Source: Curvibacter delicatus NBRC 14919 (GTDB lineage: Bacteria > Pseudomonadota > Gammaproteobacteria > Burkholderiales > Burkholderiaceae_C). From it: 64,000 nucleotides of DNA. The stretch spans positions 110,072-174,071 of the forward strand of contig NZ_BCWP01000002.1 in NCBI RefSeq assembly GCF_001592265.1, written 5' to 3'. The notes under the pieces were generated by a model, which ran no database searches, was not told where the DNA came from, and was given only the letters and a program-made list of their open reading frames with translations. Every line of letters begins with the position of its first letter. Position 1 is the first letter of the stretch. Shown one piece after another: positions 1-9,085 of the stretch. Both the position numbers and the translations under genes were made by a program.

Positions 1-518
1 ACTCCGAGCTCGTTTACCTGGGTGACGCCGGCAGCACCGAAGCCGGCCGCCCCAGCCGGCGCCATGGTGTGGAGTGGAGCACCCGCTGGCAGCCGGCCCC
101 CTGGTTCGTGCTGGACGCCGACCTTGCCTGGACCCAGGCGCGTTATGCCGATGCCGCTGCAGCCGGTGATGCCATTCCGAATGCCGTCGGCCAGGTGGCG
201 CAGATCGCCGCCACCGTGCGCGAGCGCGGCCCCTGGTCGGCCAGCCTGCACTGGCGCGCCATCGGCGCCGCACCGTTGAAGGAAGACGACAGCGTGCGCA
301 GCAGCCCGAGCCAGACCTGGAACCTGCGCTTGGGCTATCGCCTGCACGCCCGTGCCGAGCTGTACTGCGACGTGTTCAACCTGCTGGATGCGAAGGTGAA
401 CGACATCCAGTACTACTACGCCTCGCGCCTGCGCAGCGAAGCCGCCAGCGTGGATGACCTGCACGTGCACCCCGGCGAACCGCGCACCCTGCGGCTGGGC
501 CTGCGCCTGCGCTTCTAG
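1..518 (+). CDS. TonB-dependent receptor, C-terminal fragment (5' end outside window)
   Basis: Reading frame 3 is open from the window edge to a stop at 516-518, giving about 171 residues. It has the alternating aromatic/polar strands of an outer-membrane beta-barrel, a NLLDAKVND segment typical of the last strands of TonB-dependent receptors, and ends on RLRF with the terminal aromatic residue used for BAM-dependent insertion. The ligand cannot be told from this piece. It sits 32 bp upstream of ureD on the same strand, so a nickel-related role is conceivable, but that is inference only. An internal ATG at 69 could be mistaken for a start; the upstream frame clearly continues the barrel. Confidence 0.85.
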   Translation, partial: SELVYLGDAGSTEAGRPSRRHGVEWSTRWQPAPWFVLDADLAWTQARYADAAAAGDAIPNAVGQVAQIAATVRERGPWSASLHWRAIGAAPLKEDDSVRSSPSQTWNLRLGYRLHARAELYCDVFNLLDAKVNDIQYYYASRLRSEAASVDDLHVHPGEPRTLRLGLRLRF

Positions 519-550
519 CTCCATTACCTCACTCGCTCTAGACTCCCCTC

Positions 551-1381
551 ATGACCTGGCACGCCACCCTCGACCTGCGCTACACACGGCAGCACCAGCG
601 CACCGTTGCGCACCACCACCACAAAGGGCCTTTGCGCGTGCTGCAAAGCCTGTACCCGGAAGGCAATGCGGTGTGTCACAACGTGCTGGTGCACCCGCCG
701 GGTGGCCTGGTGGGCGGCGACACACTGACCATCAAGATCGAGGTGCAGCCGGAGGCGCATGGCCTCGTCACCACACCGGGTGCCACCCGCTTCTACAAAT
801 CGGCCACCGAACCCGCCGTGCAAAGCGTGCACGCTCAACTGGCCCCCGGTGCGCGGCTGGAGTGGCTGCCGCTGGAAGCACTGGCCTACAACCAGTGCCG
901 TGCCGAGAACAAGGCCGTGTTTGAACTCGCGCCCGGCGCCGAGCTGATGGGCTGGGACATCACCGCGCTGGGCCTGCCGGAAGCCGGGTTACCGTTCGTC
1001 GAAGGCACGTTTGCGCAACACATCGAAGTGCCCGGCGTCTGGCGCGAACAGGGCCGCATTGATGCCACCGACCTGCGGCTGATGGACGGCCCGCTCGGCT
1101 TGGCCGGCCAACGCTGCATGGCCACGCTGTTTTTCGTGGCCGGGTCCCCGATTGAACGCACACGACGCGAGCAGGCGCTGGAGGTGGTGCGCACCGTGCT
1201 GGCCGGCCACGCATTGCATGCCACGGCCGGTGCCACCAGCCCGCACCCCCAGGTGCTGGTGCTGCGCGTGCTGGCCCCGCTGGTGGAGCCGGCACTGGAG
1301 CTGCTCAAGCAGGCGCGGGCTGAATGGAGGAAAACGTTGTGGGAGATGGCGGCGGTGCCGCCGCGGGTCTGGGCGACCTAG
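551..1381 (+). CDS. ureD: Urease accessory protein UreD (UreH)
   Basis: A 276-residue protein of normal UreD length. UreD is the scaffold that, with UreF and UreG, binds apo-urease and supports nickel delivery and lysine carbamylation in the cytoplasm. Family hallmarks visible are the segments PPGGLVGGDTL and TTPGATRFYKS near residues 48-85 and the C-terminal WRKTLW. The start ATG at 551 follows the receptor stop by 32 bp. In most urease operons of this group ureD is directly upstream of ureA; here ureA is at 39442, with unrelated genes between. A run of four histidines near the N-terminus (residues 21-24) is natural. Confidence 0.95.
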   Translation: MTWHATLDLRYTRQHQRTVAHHHHKGPLRVLQSLYPEGNAVCHNVLVHPPGGLVGGDTLTIKIEVQPEAHGLVTTPGATRFYKSATEPAVQSVHAQLAPGARLEWLPLEALAYNQCRAENKAVFELAPGAELMGWDITALGLPEAGLPFVEGTFAQHIEVPGVWREQGRIDATDLRLMDGPLGLAGQRCMATLFFVAGSPIERTRREQALEVVRTVLAGHALHATAGATSPHPQVLVLRVLAPLVEPALELLKQARAEWRKTLWEMAAVPPRVWAT

Positions 1382-1641
1382 AGCGATGTGACACGAAGCG
1401 CATCATCTCATTCGGTCTTGATGGGTGCTATGCGGTAGAACTTCAATCAGCCAGTAATTGCCACTTTTGTATTTGAACCGAGTGGCTGCTTCAGGCTGAG
1501 AGCAGCCAGTCCCGTGCAGCCGCTTTATGGCCGCTGTCGGTCCTGCAGCGGCTTTTCACTAAGGCGGCTATCATGACCCTGCCTCGTTTCCGCGCACAGC
1601 AAGAAGTGACACAATGCGAGCTTTTGAACAAACCATGAGAA
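1382..1641. other. Intergenic region between ureD and the defence operon
   Basis: A 260-bp stretch without a convincing gene. It holds the hairpin listed at 1530-1556 and presumably the promoter of the methyltransferase operon, though no clear -35/-10 pair could be singled out. Composition shifts to less G+C-rich DNA here, so the left edge of the acquired operon probably lies in this interval. I saw no flanking direct repeat shared with 8884-9085. Confidence 0.5.
1530..1556 (+). terminator. Putative intrinsic terminator after ureD
   Basis: GCCGCTG and CAGCGGC form a perfect 7-bp stem with a 9-nt loop, followed directly by TTTT. It lies 149 bp past the ureD stop and 85 bp before the methyltransferase, so it would insulate the two transcription units. 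The T-run is short, so efficiency is uncertain. Confidence 0.5.
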
Positions 1642-3066
1642 ATGTCACCCGATCAGGCGGGGACGGACAGGACCGAAGTGATGGGAACTATTAGTGAGGT
1701 CTTCCGTTTCGTCGACCTCTTCGCTGGGCTGGGTGGCTTCCACGTCGCCCTCGATGAGTTGGGGGGACGTGGCGTGTTCGCTGCTGAGTGGGAGCCCACG
1801 CTGAAGGCCCTCTATAAGGTCAATTTCGGTATCGACGTCTGGGGTGACCTTAACGACCTGAGCAGCGACGAAATCATCGCCCGGAGCGTGCCCGATCACC
1901 ACGTCCTTACTGCGGGTTTCCCGTGTCAACCCTTCTCGAAAGCAGGAGACCAACTGGGCTTCAAGGACACAAATCAGGGCAATCTCTTCTTCAAGGTGCA
2001 CGACATCCTGCGCGTCAAGCGGCCGCTGCACTTCATCTTGGAGAACGTGCCCAACATCCTCAAGCACGACGGCGGCCGCACCAGGACCACGATCATCCGC
2101 TTGCTGGAGGAGCTTGGTTACTCCGTCGACGTAGAGCACTTCTCGCCCCACGAGTTCGGCATTCCACAGGTGCGAAACCGCGCCTACTTCGTAGGTTCAC
2201 TCAAGGGTCTCGATTATTTCGAGTGGCCGGCGAAGCACAAGGATCCCACCGAAATCCACTGGGTACTGCGCCACGAAGCACATTCCAGGCGCGCCATCCC
2301 GGAACAGACGCTGCGAGCCATCGACATGTGGGGCGACTTCCTGCGCCGCTCGCCGGCTGCGCTGAAGCTGCCTTCCTTCCCGATCTGGGCGATGGAGTTC
2401 GGGGCGACCTACCCCTACGAAGACGAAACTCCACCAGGGGTTTGGGCTAGCAGACCTGTGTGGGGTCTTCGCCAGATGGGCTTCAAGGGCAGCTTCGGCC
2501 AATCCCTCGAGTGCACGATCGACGAGCAAATCACGCGGATACCGAGCCATGCCAACCGCGCAGGCGACTTCTATTTCCCACAATGGAAGCGGACTTTCAT
2601 CAGGCAGAACCGTGAATTCTACCAAGCCAACCGGTCCTGGATTGATCCCTGGCTAGAGCGGTGGCGCCCTCAAGACTTCCCCTCCAGCTTCCAAAAGCTG
2701 GAGTGGAACGCACAGGGTGAAGAGCGCAACATCGACAACTTCGTGCTGCAGGTACGTGCGTCTGGGCTGCGGGTCAAGCGTCCCACGACCTCCCCAAGTC
2801 TCATCGCCTTCACGGAGACCCAGGTGCCCATCCTCGGTGCTAACCTGGCCGGTAAACGTCGCTACATGACTCCAGCCGAGTGCGCTGAACTTCAGTGTCT
2901 CGGCGGCATCCAGTTGCCAGCGTCCGACACCAATGCGTATAAGGCCCTTGGCAACGCAGTTAACGCCCACGTCGTCAAAGCGATCGCAGAACGATTGCTG
3001 TGCAAGCTCATCCGTCCTACCCCGATCATCAACTCTGACCTCGAACCGTTGAGGGCTACTGCATGA
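1642..3066 (+). CDS. DNA (cytosine-5-)-methyltransferase of a defence operon
   Basis: A 474-residue C5 methyltransferase that should methylate cytosine in a specific DNA site using S-adenosylmethionine. Motifs are in canonical order: I FVDLFAGLGG (23-32), IV GFPCQPFSKAG with catalytic Cys95, VI ENV (133-135), VIII QVRNR (175-179), a target-recognition region, IX around RRYMTPAECAELQ and X ALGNAVNAHVV near the C-terminus. All catalytic motifs look intact. An alternative start is ATG 1681. Its stop overlaps the next start (ATGA at 3063), marking the first gene of a tightly coupled four-gene operon. No Vsr endonuclease follows it. The operon is visibly less G+C-rich than the flanks, suggesting transfer. 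Confidence 0.93.
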   Translation: MSPDQAGTDRTEVMGTISEVFRFVDLFAGLGGFHVALDELGGRGVFAAEWEPTLKALYKVNFGIDVWGDLNDLSSDEIIARSVPDHHVLTAGFPCQPFSKAGDQLGFKDTNQGNLFFKVHDILRVKRPLHFILENVPNILKHDGGRTRTTIIRLLEELGYSVDVEHFSPHEFGIPQVRNRAYFVGSLKGLDYFEWPAKHKDPTEIHWVLRHEAHSRRAIPEQTLRAIDMWGDFLRRSPAALKLPSFPIWAMEFGATYPYEDETPPGVWASRPVWGLRQMGFKGSFGQSLECTIDEQITRIPSHANRAGDFYFPQWKRTFIRQNREFYQANRSWIDPWLERWRPQDFPSSFQKLEWNAQGEERNIDNFVLQVRASGLRVKRPTTSPSLIAFTETQVPILGANLAGKRRYMTPAECAELQCLGGIQLPASDTNAYKALGNAVNAHVVKAIAERLLCKLIRPTPIINSDLEPLRATA

Positions 3067-5006
3067 CCGACCACATCGAACACGAGAACGACGACTTGGA
3101 CGAGGAGGATCCGCGGGTCCAATTGCTGGAGAGCCTCGCGGACGGGTTGGCGACCCTCTCGGAGGCTTCAGACACGCCCAACGGCGTTTCCCCAGTGTCT
3201 TCGATGTTCAGCAGCGTAGACGTCGACTTCGCCTCCGGCGCATGGACGAACCAACTGGCTGAGATTCAAGGCTGGCTAAACCTCAGCGATGACCTCCCGC
3301 TCACGGGTGGCGAACCCTTCCTTCAGGCGCTCATCGCTGAACTCGAACTCGATCCCACCGACCTCCTCGCCCCCGGGACCGCCTCCCCGCCGCTGACCAT
3401 CCGCGCGCTGGAGCGTCTGAAAGAGCGCGTGGACACCGCCTGCCGGCTGCAGGCCGACTTCCTCGAAGAGCTTGAGACCAAGGGCACTAGCCGTGCGACG
3501 GCCACCCAATCCTGGGCTGACGCGTGGGCCGAGTTCGACGCGCGTGAAGATGCGGTGAGCCCGGAACCGGTCACGGCAAAGGCCGCAGTCTGGCCGATCT
3601 TCCAACTCACCAAGAAGCCGCCGAACCTAACGCCGTCCTACCAGCGGGGCGACGTCTGGCGCAACGGTGACCGGCAGTCCCTAATGGAGTCCATCCTCCG
3701 GGGCGTCCCGTTGCCCTCGATCATCCTGCTGCGCACCGGATCGTCCACCCCGCACGAAGTCGTCGACGGCAAGCAGCGGCTCACGGCAATCCTCCGGTTT
3801 GTAGGAAAGCATCCTGTCGCCAAACAGAAAGTTGCTGAGGTCACCGCCCGGCACAGAGGGAAGAAGTTCAACGAACAAGGACGTCTCGACGACAACGGTG
3901 ACAGGAATCTGGCGGATCTGTTCAGCAACGACTATCCGGCCTTCCGTCGTGCGTGGAAAGCGCTGGAGGGTTACGCACTCAAGGCCAAGCATGAGGACGA
4001 CTATTACTTCCCGTTCAAGCTGCGCACGACCGGAGACGGCGGACTGGTCGGTCCATACCTTGAGCCTCTCCGCGGTAAGTATTACACGCAGATCAAGGGC
4101 CAAGAGATTAACGTCGCTGGCCAGCAACTCACCGTCGAGTCTCTGTTCGAAGACGTTGTGGAGTACACCATTCCCGTCATCGAGTACACCCAGGCCACCC
4201 AGGCTCAGATTCATGAGGTCTTTCGCCTTTACAACAAGCAGGGCGTGCACCTGAACGCGGAAGAGATCCGTAACGCGGTCTACCACGAGGTCGAACTCAC
4301 CCGAGCGACTCTCGCCGCCGCCGGTGACGCCGACCCTAACACTGATGTCGCTGAAATCGCCGAGTCGCTGGCCGGTATCCCGGGTCTTAGCCGTCTCGGT
4401 GTTGCTCTGAAGAACTACGGTTTCGGCGACACGCGCTACAAGCGCACTAAAGTTCTCGCGTGGGTCATCTCCGTCCTGGTGCACGACACCGCTGGAAAGG
4501 ACCTGGCATCGACCAGCCGCACGATCGACCAGTTGCTGATCGCAATTCAGAACAAGCCGTCCCACCCGCTGGCCCAGTCCTCAACGCTAACCAGGCTGTT
4601 TTCGCTGCTGCTGCAGGCTGTCGAACTCCACTCATCGCACGATGAGTTGTGGTCCGGCCACTTTATGGACGGTGGCAAGGGCGTCAAGTGGCAGGAACTC
4701 CAACTCGTGGGCACCCTCGTGGGCATGGCCATGGCCTTGGCCTTGGCAGCATCGCCGCAAGACATCGAGGACCGCATCGAGGCGAAGGGTGATGTTATCC
4801 GCGTGGCCAGCGAAGAATCAGCGGACTGGGAACGCCCCAGTAAGACGCAGACCAAGACCCAGTGGGACTACATTGCCAGGATCTGCAAGAGCCTCCTTGA
4901 ACACCTAGACATCGACCCGTCTCATGCAGCTGAGGCCGTACGTCAGCAGTTCGGGTCCTCCGGGTACGCGTCGTTGCAGAGGATGCTCATCAAACCGAAG
5001 AGTTGA
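3063..5006 (+). CDS. DUF262 (GmrS/ParB-like) domain protein
   Basis: A 647-residue protein. After an acidic N-terminal region of about 165 residues with no recognisable fold comes a DUF262 core: PSYQRGDVW (191-199), MESILRGVPLPSIIL, and the signature VDGKQRLTAI (234-243). DUF262 is a ParB/Srx-like fold found in GmrSD-type modification-dependent nucleases and other phage-defence proteins; the DGxQR motif is linked to NTP binding or hydrolysis there. The long helical C-terminal part was not assigned and shows no obvious HNH nuclease (DUF1524) motif. ATGA overlap with the methyltransferase upstream and TTGA overlap with the Z1 gene downstream imply translational coupling. Its role in this operon is inferred from context. 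Confidence 0.85.
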   Translation: MTDHIEHENDDLDEEDPRVQLLESLADGLATLSEASDTPNGVSPVSSMFSSVDVDFASGAWTNQLAEIQGWLNLSDDLPLTGGEPFLQALIAELELDPTDLLAPGTASPPLTIRALERLKERVDTACRLQADFLEELETKGTSRATATQSWADAWAEFDAREDAVSPEPVTAKAAVWPIFQLTKKPPNLTPSYQRGDVWRNGDRQSLMESILRGVPLPSIILLRTGSSTPHEVVDGKQRLTAILRFVGKHPVAKQKVAEVTARHRGKKFNEQGRLDDNGDRNLADLFSNDYPAFRRAWKALEGYALKAKHEDDYYFPFKLRTTGDGGLVGPYLEPLRGKYYTQIKGQEINVAGQQLTVESLFEDVVEYTIPVIEYTQATQAQIHEVFRLYNKQGVHLNAEEIRNAVYHEVELTRATLAAAGDADPNTDVAEIAESLAGIPGLSRLGVALKNYGFGDTRYKRTKVLAWVISVLVHDTAGKDLASTSRTIDQLLIAIQNKPSHPLAQSSTLTRLFSLLLQAVELHSSHDELWSGHFMDGGKGVKWQELQLVGTLVGMAMALALAASPQDIEDRIEAKGDVIRVASEESADWERPSKTQTKTQWDYIARICKSLLEHLDIDPSHAAEAVRQQFGSSGYASLQRMLIKPKS

Positions 5007-7825
5007 TAGCAGTGCCAGGAAGCTCCCCACTCGTCGAGCACGTCTACTTCAATCCACCCGCTCCCCAGGAGGCGGACTCGTGGTGGGCCCGCTATAAGGC
5101 TCAACTCACCGGCTTGACCGACACAGCGCGTGCCTCAGTTGAAGCTGACTCCCGCTACATTCTCCAGCGCGGAATCTTGGCAGCCGACACCGCGAAAACC
5201 GAAGAGTGGTCATCGCGCCGATCGCGCACCGGACTCGTCATGGGTTCGGTCCAGTCTGGCAAGACCGCCTCTATGCTGGGTGTCTCAGCCCTGGCCATCG
5301 ACAACGGCCTCGACATCATCGTCGTACTGGCCGGGACTCGTCTCTCCTTGTGGCGCCAGACCTATGAGAGGCTGGTGCAGCAGTTGGACTCGGGAAAGGA
5401 GAACGCACAGAAGATCAAGCGCCGCCTGCTCTGCCCACCGCTTGGCATCGCACTGTCAGAGCAGACGCACCCACTGACAACCACCTACCGGCTGCCGCCG
5501 GCTCAGGTTCGCCAACGCCTGAGTCAGGGCAAGCCACTGATCATCGTGGCGATGAAGCAGACTGACCATCTGCATGCCTTGGCAGCAAGCCTCCGCACAA
5601 ACGTCTTCACCGCTATCAAGGAACTCGGTCGTAGTACCCACATGCTCGTGCTGGACGACGAGGCCGACGACGGTTCGATCCTGGATGCCCTTGTTGAGTC
5701 CTCGCAGGATCCCATCTATGGCCGGTTAAAGCAGATCCCACGTGCTATCGCCAACCTCTGGGACCCGCCGCAAGGTTCCCCTGACAACCTATTCACGACC
5801 TACATCGCCTACACGGCAACACCCCAGGTCAACCTCCTTCAGGAGGACCACAACCCCCTGGCACCGCGAGACTTCCTGATCTCTCTTCGCACGCCGCTCG
5901 ACGTCGGCCATCCAGTAGACACAACCGACCCTGGCAACCTCAACGCCCCTCGCTCATCGACCTACCCCGAGGCAGTGGGGATCCGTTCCTATTACACCGG
6001 CGGCGAGGTCTTCTACCGCCGTGCGGAGGCAGCCGGTCTGTGCGTGCCCACGACCATTTCCGCGCAACAGGATCTCGCCGACGCCGTCCGCGCATTCCTG
6101 GTGGCGGGCGCCATCCGCCTGCACCGCTCCGGCAAACTTGGCCCGGCGTCCGCCATCACTACCCAGTTCGACACCGAGCACGAAGCCTTTGCCTGCGTGG
6201 CTCCGCCGCACTCGATGCTTTACCACCCCTCGGCCGCGATCATGGATCACTTCCGGGGGGCTGAGAACATCCTGCTCTGGGCTGGGATCCAGGACCGGGC
6301 GACGGCTCGGAATTTGCTCGACGCAGGTGACGCAAGGCTCCCCGAAAGTTTGGCGAATGACCTACAGGCGGCCCCCACCCCGTGGGCGCAATGGCTCGAC
6401 AAGTACCGTGCCTCCGCCGAAGCAATTGAGGGTGAGTTCAACGTACTGCCTCCGATGACCTTCCCGGACTGGAAGACCATCGAAACTCTGCTCATCGACG
6501 AGATGATCCCGGGGACTAGGGTCGCCGTGGTCAATAGCGACCCCAACGCTGATGACCGTCCTGCCTACGCGCCGAGCCAGGATCCGGGAACCGGCAAGTG
6601 GAGCGCCGCCCGCGACATCAGCACGATCTTCGTCTCAGGTAACGTCATGGCCCGGGGACTGACCCTGGAAGGGATGACCACGGCGTTATTCCAACGTTCA
6701 TCGGCCAACCCACTAGCCGACACTCAGATGCAGATGCAGCGCTGGTTCGGGTATCGCGGATCCTATATCGAACTGTGCCGCGTCTTCGCCTCGAGCGCTC
6801 AACTCGCCCTCTTCCGCGCCTATCACGATGTCGATGAAGCGGTGCGCACAGCTATCACCGAGCGCATGATGCGCGGCTCCCCTGAACCGGCTGTTCTGCA
6901 GGGCCTCAACTTCGAAGCCACCGGAAAGATAACGGGCGTCGGCAACCTTCCCCTGTCTCCAGGGGCTCGCCCCTTCGTCACTGTCATCAATGACGGCCAG
7001 CAGGCGGATCCTAATGCAACCGTCCTTGCGGAACTCTTTACTCGACCCTCCAGCGATCTCACTGTGGCCAACGTGCAGCGAGGCCGGATCCTGGACGTGC
7101 CACTCAAACTTACAGAGGCCGCCGAACTCTTGGACCGCCTGACTTTCGCCAAATACCGGCCCGGGAGCGAGGGTTTCCAAGCGGACTTCTGGAGCCGCAT
7201 CGAAGCCCGAGCACACGCGGCCACCCCACTCCCAGACCCGCCGTTCTACCGACCGCCTGTGAGGAACGGTGAGGGGGACTTGACCCGGCGGGCCTGCCCT
7301 TATGCCATCGCCGCCTACCTTCGACTCTGGTCGGCCGCTCTCGCTCGCTCGATCACGGGACTGTTTGTCACCGGCCGCCCCGGCGATTTGTGGTCCTACG
7401 CCGACCTCGGCCGCAAGACGGCTGAGCAGCCACGGTTCTGGGTCGGCATTCGCTACGGAGATGGTGCCACTGTGTCCACTGGTCCGCTGGCACGGCTCCC
7501 TTTCAACATTCGCGCCACCACCAAGAGGGTGGTCGGAGGCGAACTCAAGACGACTTGGGGAGCGAGCGACCCCAACGCCGGCCCGGGCCAGTATCGCGGC
7601 GACGTCTACTTCGACTACTACCACCGCTACGGTGCCGCCCCGTCGAGCGACATCACAACATGGCGACCCAGCGGCTCCGACGGTCAGATTCTCTTCTACG
7701 TCAACCAACTTCCGGACGACCTGCACCCCACGATCGCAGTTGGAGTCTGCATCCCTGCAGGAGGCCCAGAGCAGTTCTCAGCTACCCGCGCTGGAGTGGC
7801 CAGCATCACGAGGAGCCCTCCATGA
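5003..7825 (+). CDS. Z1-domain helicase-like ATPase
   Basis: About 940 residues, starting at TTG 5003 (overlapping the upstream stop) or GTG 5012. It carries superfamily-2-like motifs of the Z1 family (PF10593): Walker A GSVQSGKTAS (81-90), DEAD-type Walker B VLDDEAD (216-222), motif III AYTATPQ (269-275), and the characteristic Z1 block GNVMARGLTLEG (about 546-557) followed by QMQMQRWFGYRG (about 575-586), which carries the arginine finger-like residues. Z1 proteins are known from restriction-like defence operons alongside C5 methyltransferases and PD-(D/E)XK proteins. It probably acts as the DNA-translocating or sensing motor. The downstream gene overlaps it by ATGA. Confidence 0.9.
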   Translation: MIAVPGSSPLVEHVYFNPPAPQEADSWWARYKAQLTGLTDTARASVEADSRYILQRGILAADTAKTEEWSSRRSRTGLVMGSVQSGKTASMLGVSALAIDNGLDIIVVLAGTRLSLWRQTYERLVQQLDSGKENAQKIKRRLLCPPLGIALSEQTHPLTTTYRLPPAQVRQRLSQGKPLIIVAMKQTDHLHALAASLRTNVFTAIKELGRSTHMLVLDDEADDGSILDALVESSQDPIYGRLKQIPRAIANLWDPPQGSPDNLFTTYIAYTATPQVNLLQEDHNPLAPRDFLISLRTPLDVGHPVDTTDPGNLNAPRSSTYPEAVGIRSYYTGGEVFYRRAEAAGLCVPTTISAQQDLADAVRAFLVAGAIRLHRSGKLGPASAITTQFDTEHEAFACVAPPHSMLYHPSAAIMDHFRGAENILLWAGIQDRATARNLLDAGDARLPESLANDLQAAPTPWAQWLDKYRASAEAIEGEFNVLPPMTFPDWKTIETLLIDEMIPGTRVAVVNSDPNADDRPAYAPSQDPGTGKWSAARDISTIFVSGNVMARGLTLEGMTTALFQRSSANPLADTQMQMQRWFGYRGSYIELCRVFASSAQLALFRAYHDVDEAVRTAITERMMRGSPEPAVLQGLNFEATGKITGVGNLPLSPGARPFVTVINDGQQADPNATVLAELFTRPSSDLTVANVQRGRILDVPLKLTEAAELLDRLTFAKYRPGSEGFQADFWSRIEARAHAATPLPDPPFYRPPVRNGEGDLTRRACPYAIAAYLRLWSAALARSITGLFVTGRPGDLWSYADLGRKTAEQPRFWVGIRYGDGATVSTGPLARLPFNIRATTKRVVGGELKTTWGASDPNAGPGQYRGDVYFDYYHRYGAAPSSDITTWRPSGSDGQILFYVNQLPDDLHPTIAVGVCIPAGGPEQFSATRAGVASITRSPP

Positions 7826-8883
7826 CCAGCTACGAAGAAGTTCTCGACCAGATCAACGCCACCCCGGCAGGCATCACAGGAGATGACCGAACCATAACCT
7901 GGTTGACCGAAGCGCAGGTGGTCGGTATCGCCCGGAACAATCGCGGGCACTTGGAGTTGTTCCTAGCAGGCGACCAGTTGAAGCCGCGGACTGGCACCGT
8001 GAAGTCTGCGATGCACCACCACTATTGGCACCGTAACAACCAGCCGCCGTTGAGCGCCAACCGCATACGCTTGCCCGCCCTGGGGCACTTCGACCAGGTG
8101 GGTGCATTCATCACCGCTGAACTGCTGCGCGAGAAAGCTGACGTCAATCTGGAGCGCGCCTTCGCGGTCACCGAGCCCTTGATCGAACTCGCCATCAAGC
8201 GTTTGGAGATCTCCGAGAACGCCATCATCGGACTTTTCGGGGAATTGCTCCTTCTCGACGCTCTCTGCCGCCGCGCAGATGATATGTACGTTGGGCCGGT
8301 CGTCCAGGCTTGGGATGGCTGGCGCCGCTCAGCAAGGGACCTCACGTGGGAGGGCACGGGCGTGGAGATAAAGACCACAACTCGCAGTACCTCAAGTCAC
8401 GCCGTCCATGGCGTGCACCAGATCGAGCCTGCCGCTGCCACTGATGACGGCCCTGGGGAATCGCGCCTGCTCCTCGTAAGCATCGGTCTGCAACAGACAG
8501 ATCCCAACGTGCCTGCCTTGTCGATCCCATCCCTGGTGGAGAGCATCGTCGCGCGACTCACCGTGAGCGGAGCTAGCGGCTTGGTCGACGAGTTTCTCAA
8601 ACGCGTAGCCATGTACGGCTCGGAGTCGGGTATTGGATACGAGCATGCCACGATGGCCAACGAGGCTCCGTTCACGACCCCGTTTAGCGTGACCTTCGTC
8701 CGGGGCTACGACATGGCAGCCCCGGCCGTCGATGTGCTGCGGCACGATGACGTGGTCGCCCACCAGCATGTGGACGCCCAGTCGCTCAGCTTCCGCGTGG
8801 AACTTCCCGCGACGATCAGCTTGAACAACCCCATCGCAGGCGCCCGACGCGTCGCGGAGGCGATCCTGGGCCTGCATAGTTAG
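7822..8883 (+). CDS. PD-(D/E)XK motif protein (DUF4420), putative nuclease
   Basis: A 353-residue protein starting at ATG 7822, which has an AGGAG ribosome site at 7811 and overlaps the Z1 stop; longer upstream frames are out of context. DUF4420 (PF14390) is a PD-(D/E)XK-fold family that accompanies Z1 ATPases. The core is visible as GLFGELLLL (137-145) followed by ARDLTWEGTGVEIKTT (171-186), giving candidate metal ligands Glu141, Asp173, Glu182 and Lys184. It is therefore the likely DNA-cleaving subunit. It is the last gene of the operon; less organised sequence follows until 9086. Confidence 0.87.
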   Translation: MTSYEEVLDQINATPAGITGDDRTITWLTEAQVVGIARNNRGHLELFLAGDQLKPRTGTVKSAMHHHYWHRNNQPPLSANRIRLPALGHFDQVGAFITAELLREKADVNLERAFAVTEPLIELAIKRLEISENAIIGLFGELLLLDALCRRADDMYVGPVVQAWDGWRRSARDLTWEGTGVEIKTTTRSTSSHAVHGVHQIEPAAATDDGPGESRLLLVSIGLQQTDPNVPALSIPSLVESIVARLTVSGASGLVDEFLKRVAMYGSESGIGYEHATMANEAPFTTPFSVTFVRGYDMAAPAVDVLRHDDVVAHQHVDAQSLSFRVELPATISLNNPIAGARRVAEAILGLHS

Positions 8884-9085
8884 GAACGCTCTGCGCAACG
8901 CGCTTAAAGGTATACAAGTGCCCGATCAAAGTGCGGGGCAATTAGTCGGAAGGACTCGGCTGGCTCTTCGCGAAGAACTGCTTTGCCCTCCAAACCCGTC
9001 GCCCGTAATTTGGTTGCGATCGACTGCTCCCGCTGCATTGCGGTCCAACACGGCATCGCCGACAACCCTTGCCGATGCTTGCGCA
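8884..9085. other. Right boundary of defence operon with possible gene remnant
   Basis: 202 bp without an intact gene. On the minus strand at about 9060-8985 a frame reads GDAVLDRNAAGAVDRN, resembling GDAVLDRYGAAVCGVG of the Cys-rich secreted protein at 12231-12593; the matching DNA differs at only a few of about 25 positions. This suggests a decayed 3' remnant of a paralogue of that gene and places the right edge of the acquired operon between 8884 and about 8985. Confidence 0.4.

Noticed and set aside
1642..8883. BREX or DISARM system
   Set aside because: No PglX/PglZ/BrxC or DrmA/DrmB-type proteins are present; the ATPase is of the Z1 family and the methyltransferase is C5 type.
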